Origin: Pirellulales bacterium
Lineage (GTDB): Bacteria; Planctomycetota; Planctomycetia; Pirellulales; Thermoguttaceae
Direction of reading: 5' to 3'
DNA length: 35,460 bases
NCBI GenBank assembly: GCA_016931995.1
Contig: JAFGDS010000055.1
Span: 1-35,460 of the forward strand
Of this stretch, positions 31,774-35,460 are shown piece after piece. Under the pieces are notes generated by a model. It searched no databases. It had not been told where the DNA came from and saw only the letters and a list, made by a program, of their open reading frames with translations. Numbering within the stretch: the stretch's first letter is position 1; each line of letters opens with the position of its first letter. The position numbers were made by a program, and so were the translations under genes.

Positions 31774-32101
31774 ACTTCCGTCTCGCCCAGCGTCAACGTC
31801 GGACAGCGTGAGGGTTGCCACGTCCAACCTCCGCGAAACGAACTGGGAGGTGTCTGTTATGGCTCCAGGCGAGGCTCCAAGGGTGGGCATTCTCTTGAGC
31901 GATGGTAGCTTCGTGCCTCTCGACCGCGATACGTTATCGTCCCTCGAATTCGAGGCCGCACGTCGCGATATGTCGCTTGAGGACGTGTTTATTGCGGAAG
32001 AAGCCGCCGCCCGGGAACTGCGGAGTATAACGCCCACAAACGCAGAGCTTCTACAGCTAGCGGATCGGTTTCCTGCCCCGCAGGAATGGTACGACGAATA
32101 G
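31754..32101 (+). CDS. antitoxin-like small protein
   Basis: The product is 115 residues. The ATG at 31754 has GGTGAG about 8 bases upstream and overlaps the DUF3467-like gene; an in-frame ATG three codons later is an alternative. No DNA-binding motif is obvious at the N-terminus. The C-terminus has an acidic helix (LEDVFIAEEAAARELR) and a final FPAPQEWYDE segment of the kind found in small proteins next to MazF-type toxins, where the tail wraps the toxin. The MazF/PemK-like gene follows after 40 bases. An antitoxin role is inferred from position and this tail. Confidence 0.6.
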   Translation: MPPMTIELPSRPASTSDSVRVATSNLRETNWEVSVMAPGEAPRVGILLSDGSFVPLDRDTLSSLEFEAARRDMSLEDVFIAEEAAARELRSITPTNAELLQLADRFPAPQEWYDE

Positions 32102-32141
32102 TGTCACGCATCAGGCCACGAGATGACACGGGGTATGTGGC

Positions 32142-32498
32142 GTGGAGCAATACACAAAAGGGGACGTCGTCCAGATACTCACCGTAGACCCAAATGGATT
32201 GAACGAAAAAAAGCGGCCCGCTGTCGTTCTCTCCGACACCTTCGAGCTAGAGGCTGAAGACGCCTTCCTTGTTGTTGCGGTCTCAGGTCAATTCCGAGAA
32301 CCGTTGTCTGACGATTACGTGTTGTTGCCATGGGCTCGTGGCGGACGCACGAAGAGCGGATTAACCAAGCCCTGCGTGGCGAAGTGCCGCTGGTTGGTAA
32401 GAGTCACTCGCAAGGACGTGTTTGACAAACTCGGGCACCTGCCAGACCTTGTGACGTGCGACATCATGCGGACCGTGAATCGCTTTCGGGCGGAATAG
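32142..32498 (+). CDS. MazF/PemK-like mRNA interferase
   Basis: The product is 118 residues. These toxins cut single-stranded RNA at short sites. The fold pattern is visible: KGDVVQILTVDP (6-17), KKRPAVVLSD (23-32) with the loop Arg, FLVVAVSGQFREPLSDDYVL, and a C-terminal helix CDIMRTVNRFR. The start is a GTG with GGGG about 9 bases upstream. It would act on cellular RNA when freed from the upstream small protein. The three-gene group is likely one transcript. Activity is inferred from fold only. Confidence 0.78.
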   Translation: MEQYTKGDVVQILTVDPNGLNEKKRPAVVLSDTFELEAEDAFLVVAVSGQFREPLSDDYVLLPWARGGRTKSGLTKPCVAKCRWLVRVTRKDVFDKLGHLPDLVTCDIMRTVNRFRAE

Positions 32499-32615
32499 CG
32501 ATTGGGCCGCTCTACCCCCCGTGTGAACCAGCCTGAACATCGGATTGAACCGGGAGGTGGGTTCGGGCCGATGTGGTGGTGGTGCGGCGCGTGAGGTTCA
32601 CCTGGGAGAAACACC

Positions 32616-32810
32616 ATGGCACGGCCACCGCTTGTCGAGACGCTTGCCCGGCTTGAGGCCTTGCAGGACGATCTTTTTGAGAAGATAGATGCTTTGGATA
32701 AGCGCGTGAAGGCGGTGATCGACGAGTTGGCGCCGCAGAGCCTAGCGCCGCAGGGTGGGGTATCGCCGGCCGGGGTTACTCCCGCCGGTCCAGATGGCCC
32801 GACTTGTTGA
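32616..32810 (+). CDS. small coiled-coil protein
   Basis: The product is 64 residues. GGGAG lies eight bases before the ATG. The first 38 residues form a heptad-patterned helix (LVETLARLEALQDDLFEKID, then ALDKRVKAVIDEL) and the rest is Pro/Gly-rich. It overlaps the 3' end of the convergent AarF gene by 35 bases. The family is not recognised; the good ribosome binding site and heptads are the reasons for keeping it. Confidence 0.5.
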   Translation: MARPPLVETLARLEALQDDLFEKIDALDKRVKAVIDELAPQSLAPQGGVSPAGVTPAGPDGPTC

Positions 32811-34437
32811 TCGCCCGAAGCACGCGCCATCCCAGCCAGATGCTGCCGGCCAGGGCCATGACGCCCGGGACGGAGTATCCACCCAGAATGGGGTGGACCT
32901 CGCGGCTGAGCATTAGCGTGGCGCCGAGGAACAGGGCGCTGGTGATCATGCCGAGCACGAGGCGGTTGACCGACGGCTCCAGTCCACGGTGGTCGAGGTG
33001 GACGTCGAACTTGCCCGTCTCGACCTGTTCGAGAATATCGACGATCCCGCGGGGTAGCACTTCGGCCAGGTGTTCCAGTTCGCGAAAGAGCCGACGGAGC
33101 TTCCGCAGGCGTCGGCCGGGCGAGAACTGCCGCCAGAGCAGCTTCTTCTGGTAGGGTTGCATCACCTCGACGAGGCTGAAGCCCGGGCTCAACATGCGGG
33201 ACGTTCCTTCCAGCGTGATGAGCACCTTGATGAGCATGGCCACGGCCGCCGGCAGCATGATGTTGTACCGGCGGATCATCTCGGTCATTTCCGACAGGGC
33301 GCCGCTTAAGTCGAACTCGTCGAGCGACTGGCTGCCGTAGTGGCTGACGAAATCGGCCACGTCCAGGCCGAAGGCCGGGCGATCGAGTTCGGGCGGCGCG
33401 CTGGCCACGCGCGTGATGAGTGTCGTCAGGTGGTCGGCGTCCTGGTTGGCGATGGCCAGGAGCATTTCGCCCATGGTCTCTTGCGTGTTTTCGTCGATCC
33501 GGCCGACCATGCCGAAATCCAAGAGGCCAATGACGTTGCCGTCCATCAGCACGACGTTGCCGGGGTGCGGATCGGCGTGGTAGAAACCGTGGGAGAAGAT
33601 CATTTCGAGGTACAGTCCGGCGCCGTGCCGGGCGAGCAGTTGCCGGTCGAACCCATCCGCGGCGATCCGCTCCGTCTCGGAGAGCTTCACGCCCTCGATC
33701 CGCTCCATGGTGAGCACGCGGGCGGTCGTGTATTGCGCGTAGGGCCGGGGGATGCGGACGTTCGGGTTGTCGCGGAACAGATTGGCGAACAGCCGCATGT
33801 TCCGCTCCTCGCGGGCGAAGTCCAGCTCGCGGCGCATGGCCCTTTGGAACTCGGCCGTGGTGGCCCGAGGACGGTAGTTGCGGAATTCCGGGATCCGCTG
33901 CGCGAGCAAGGCCAGCCCGGCGAGGATTTCGAGGTCCACCTCGACCTTCTTCTCGATTTTGGCGTGTTGGACCTTGACGACGACCAATTCGCCGGTGCGG
34001 AGGGTGGCGCGGTGGACCTGCCCGATGGAGGCGGAGGCCATGGCCTCGTCTTCGAACTCGGCAAACACTTCCTCGACCGGCCGGCCCAGCTCCGACTGGA
34101 TCAACGCCCGAACGACCTCCGGCGGATCGGCGGGGACGTTGGCCTGAAGGTGTTGCAGCTCGCCGGCCAGGGCGATGCCCACCAGGTCGGGCCGGGTGCT
34201 GAGGATCTGGCCCAGCTTGATGAACGTGGGCCCCAGTTCGACCAGCGCGAGGCGGATGCGGGTTTCCCAGCTCGCCCGGGCGATAGCCGTCCCGCCGGGC
34301 GCCTTGAGCACGTCCTTGGCGAAGTCCGGCCCCAGCCGCCCGATCCAGTTGGCCAGTCCGTACTTGCTCAGCACCGAGAGGATCTCTCCCCAGCGGTTGA
34401 GGTTTCGGTAGATCTGCGGGATGGAGGAGATTTTCAT
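32776..34437 (-). CDS. ABC1/UbiB/AarF-family kinase-like protein
   Basis: The product is 553 residues, typical of UbiB. These atypical protein-kinase-like ATPases support quinone biosynthesis or lipid homeostasis at the membrane. Family motifs are ALVELGPTFIKLGQILSTRP (the KxGQ motif), SASIGQVHRATL (Ala-rich loop), VVVKVQHAKIEKKVEVDLEI, GFYHADPHPGNVVLM (catalytic loop) and GLLDFGMVGRI. Two C-terminal membrane helices are visible (LGMITSALFLGATLMLS and VPGVMALAGSIWLGWRVL). The ATG at 34437 gives the standard N-terminus (MKISSIPQIYRNLNRW). No quinone genes are adjacent. Confidence 0.92.
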   Translation of the reverse strand: MKISSIPQIYRNLNRWGEILSVLSKYGLANWIGRLGPDFAKDVLKAPGGTAIARASWETRIRLALVELGPTFIKLGQILSTRPDLVGIALAGELQHLQANVPADPPEVVRALIQSELGRPVEEVFAEFEDEAMASASIGQVHRATLRTGELVVVKVQHAKIEKKVEVDLEILAGLALLAQRIPEFRNYRPRATTAEFQRAMRRELDFAREERNMRLFANLFRDNPNVRIPRPYAQYTTARVLTMERIEGVKLSETERIAADGFDRQLLARHGAGLYLEMIFSHGFYHADPHPGNVVLMDGNVIGLLDFGMVGRIDENTQETMGEMLLAIANQDADHLTTLITRVASAPPELDRPAFGLDVADFVSHYGSQSLDEFDLSGALSEMTEMIRRYNIMLPAAVAMLIKVLITLEGTSRMLSPGFSLVEVMQPYQKKLLWRQFSPGRRLRKLRRLFRELEHLAEVLPRGIVDILEQVETGKFDVHLDHRGLEPSVNRLVLGMITSALFLGATLMLSREVHPILGGYSVPGVMALAGSIWLGWRVLRAINKSGHLDRRE

Positions 34438-34848
34438 TGGGGCGATTCGCGGGGCGCGGCGCGGGCACGAGCCGACGTGCATTCTCTTCCTTCCATGATA
34501 CGTCGGAGTCGGGGGCAATGCGATGGTCTGAAGCAGGCCAAAGCGGGCGGCCGAAGTGGTCCCCCTCCCGCCCGGCGCGGCTCCCGCCTTGTACCGCCGC
34601 TTGCGCTCCACCAGCAGGTGCAGCCTCCATGCTCGTCTTCGCGCGACGTCGGTAGTCCCGCCGGCGGTTTGGTCCATCGATCCGATGAGCGCCAGGCGGA
34701 GTCTGCCTATCATTCACGAGGTCGCGTGACAAACCAACAACCACCGGCTATAATTCGACCCACAGCAATCAACCGCCTGCGCGTTCGGCGGCAACTCCGC
34801 TGCCTACAGGTTTTGGGCAGGGACTTCCTGTAGACAAGTTAGACGGCT
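34438..34848. other. 411-base intergenic region between divergent genes
   Basis: No gene, palindrome or tandem repeat stands out. It should hold the promoters of the AarF-family gene (minus) and the next plus-strand gene, but I cannot pick a convincing pair of hexamers for either. Confidence 0.5.
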
Positions 34849-35295
34849 ATGACCAGTCGCCGTGTCATCCCGGGCGTGTTACATAATTTTCTCGGAACAT
34901 TTACGAGCCGCTATTCCGATTTGGACGGCTATTGGGTGTTCGGGTTTTTGGTCGACAGCATGGACACGGTGAGGTTTGATTTACTGGGCGAGGTTGCGGA
35001 GAGCGCCGACTCCACACCATCGGGTTTCGCCCGTCGACTGGCTGCGCAGAAGTTCAGCGAGCAGATTCACAAGGCTGGTCTTTCGAGAGAGAGGTTTCGT
35101 GAGGCATACCTTGACATCTCGAAGTCAGCATTGAGCAAGATTGGCGTCATCAACGGTCAGACTTGTTCTGGCCACGACGTGAGATTTCAGGCACACGTAG
35201 TTACTGATTTGGGCAGAGCTTATGACAGCACAGCATCCATTTTCGTCGCACCGCACGACCCGAAGATTGAGTCGCGGAGCGCACGAGCCGTCTAA
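34849..35295 (+). CDS. unrecognised 148-residue protein
   Basis: The product begins MTSRRVIPGVLHNFLGTFTS, followed by RYSDLDGYWVFGFLVD, a motif-rich start that looks conserved. The middle is helical (SGFARRLAAQKFSEQIHKAG, then RERFREAYLDISKSALSKIG). The end has AHVVTDLGRAYDSTASIFVA. There is no signal peptide or membrane helix. GC is lower than that of most neighbours, which hints at transfer. No ribosome binding site is seen before the ATG. No family is recognised. Confidence 0.6.
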   Translation: MTSRRVIPGVLHNFLGTFTSRYSDLDGYWVFGFLVDSMDTVRFDLLGEVAESADSTPSGFARRLAAQKFSEQIHKAGLSRERFREAYLDISKSALSKIGVINGQTCSGHDVRFQAHVVTDLGRAYDSTASIFVAPHDPKIESRSARAV

Positions 35296-35448
35296 CCGGG
35301 GCGATGCAGCAAACCGCCGCCCTGTTGGGCCGCTCGATGCTGGGCGGGGACTCTTGTGTGCCCCCCGCACCTCGCCGTGTCCTGCCCCAGTCGGAATTGG
35401 AATTCTCGTTGTTGCGGGTTAGTATAACCCGAAGCGAAGGAGGATTCC

Positions 35449-35460
35449 ATGAGTGGCAAG
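35449..35460 (+). CDS. start of a gene running off the right edge
   Basis: AAGGAGG lies six bases before an ATG at 35449, and the first four codons read MSGK. TATAAC at about 35423-35428 could be a -10. Nothing can be said about the product. Confidence 0.5.

Noticed and set aside
33340-34833. 497-codon plus-strand frame
   Set aside because: Antisense of the AarF-family gene, which has all family motifs.
1-35460. tRNA or rRNA genes
   Set aside because: No cloverleaf arms, CCA-linked acceptor stems or ribosomal RNA stretches were recognised by eye; a covariance-model search would settle this.

Overview
The window looks like a chromosomal segment of an uncultured member of the Planctomycetota. 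It has high GC and many secreted proteins behind long disordered leaders. Class IV aminotransferase, PdxA, UbiB/AarF and S21 genes are scattered singly rather than in large operons. Intergenic gaps are unusually dense in palindromic and short-period repeats. The phylum call is an inference from gene content and style; no 16S or other marker decides it.

Layout: 1-610 is the end of an IS630-type insertion sequence whose transposase is split by a frameshift at a 7-A run. 820-10384 holds chromosomal genes: a large secreted CARDB/TIG protein, uxaC (glucuronate isomerase) behind a terminator-like hairpin, an inositol-monophosphatase (suhB-like) gene, an ECF sigma factor coupled to a two-helix membrane protein, a secreted M6-like metalloprotease and a small nucleotidyltransferase. 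10505-16490 holds two secreted carbohydrate-active-looking proteins with a CtpA-type protease between them. 16675-16857 is a relic of a sensor histidine kinase.

16970-26966 is the unusual part: ten minus-strand genes forming a phage-like packaging module. In transcription order they are HTH/zinc-ribbon protein, YiiX-like papain-fold peptidase, membrane-anchored trypsin-like protease, unknown 223-residue protein, small membrane/coiled-coil protein, ParB-like protein, ABC-ATPase fused to a GNAT acetyltransferase, small terminase-like protein, large terminase and portal. No capsid, prohead protease, tail, integrase or lysis gene is visible. Nearly every gap in the module is filled with short-period repeats (variants of AATGACSAA), usually starting at or within about 10 bases of a stop codon. 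Similar repeat DNA has also gone in frame into two of the genes.

27113-30659 returns to chromosomal genes: pdxA with a clear terminator, a class IV PLP aminotransferase and a nucleotidyltransferase-HD protein, followed by rpsU (30810-31007). The last two of the three before rpsU are bracketed by copies of one palindromic repeat. 31435-32498 is a three-gene plus-strand set: DUF3467-like, antitoxin-like and MazF/PemK-like. 32776-34437 is a UbiB/AarF-family kinase-like protein. 34849-35295 is an unrecognised gene, and a final CDS begins at 35449 with a strong Shine-Dalgarno sequence and runs off the window.

Functional links that can be argued: uxaC and the glycosidase-like proteins suggest use of uronate-containing polysaccharides. 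The ECF sigma factor and membrane partner may form a signalling pair. The terminase/portal/ABC-GNAT/ParB set is most economically read as a truncated or domesticated phage packaging and DNA-modification module.
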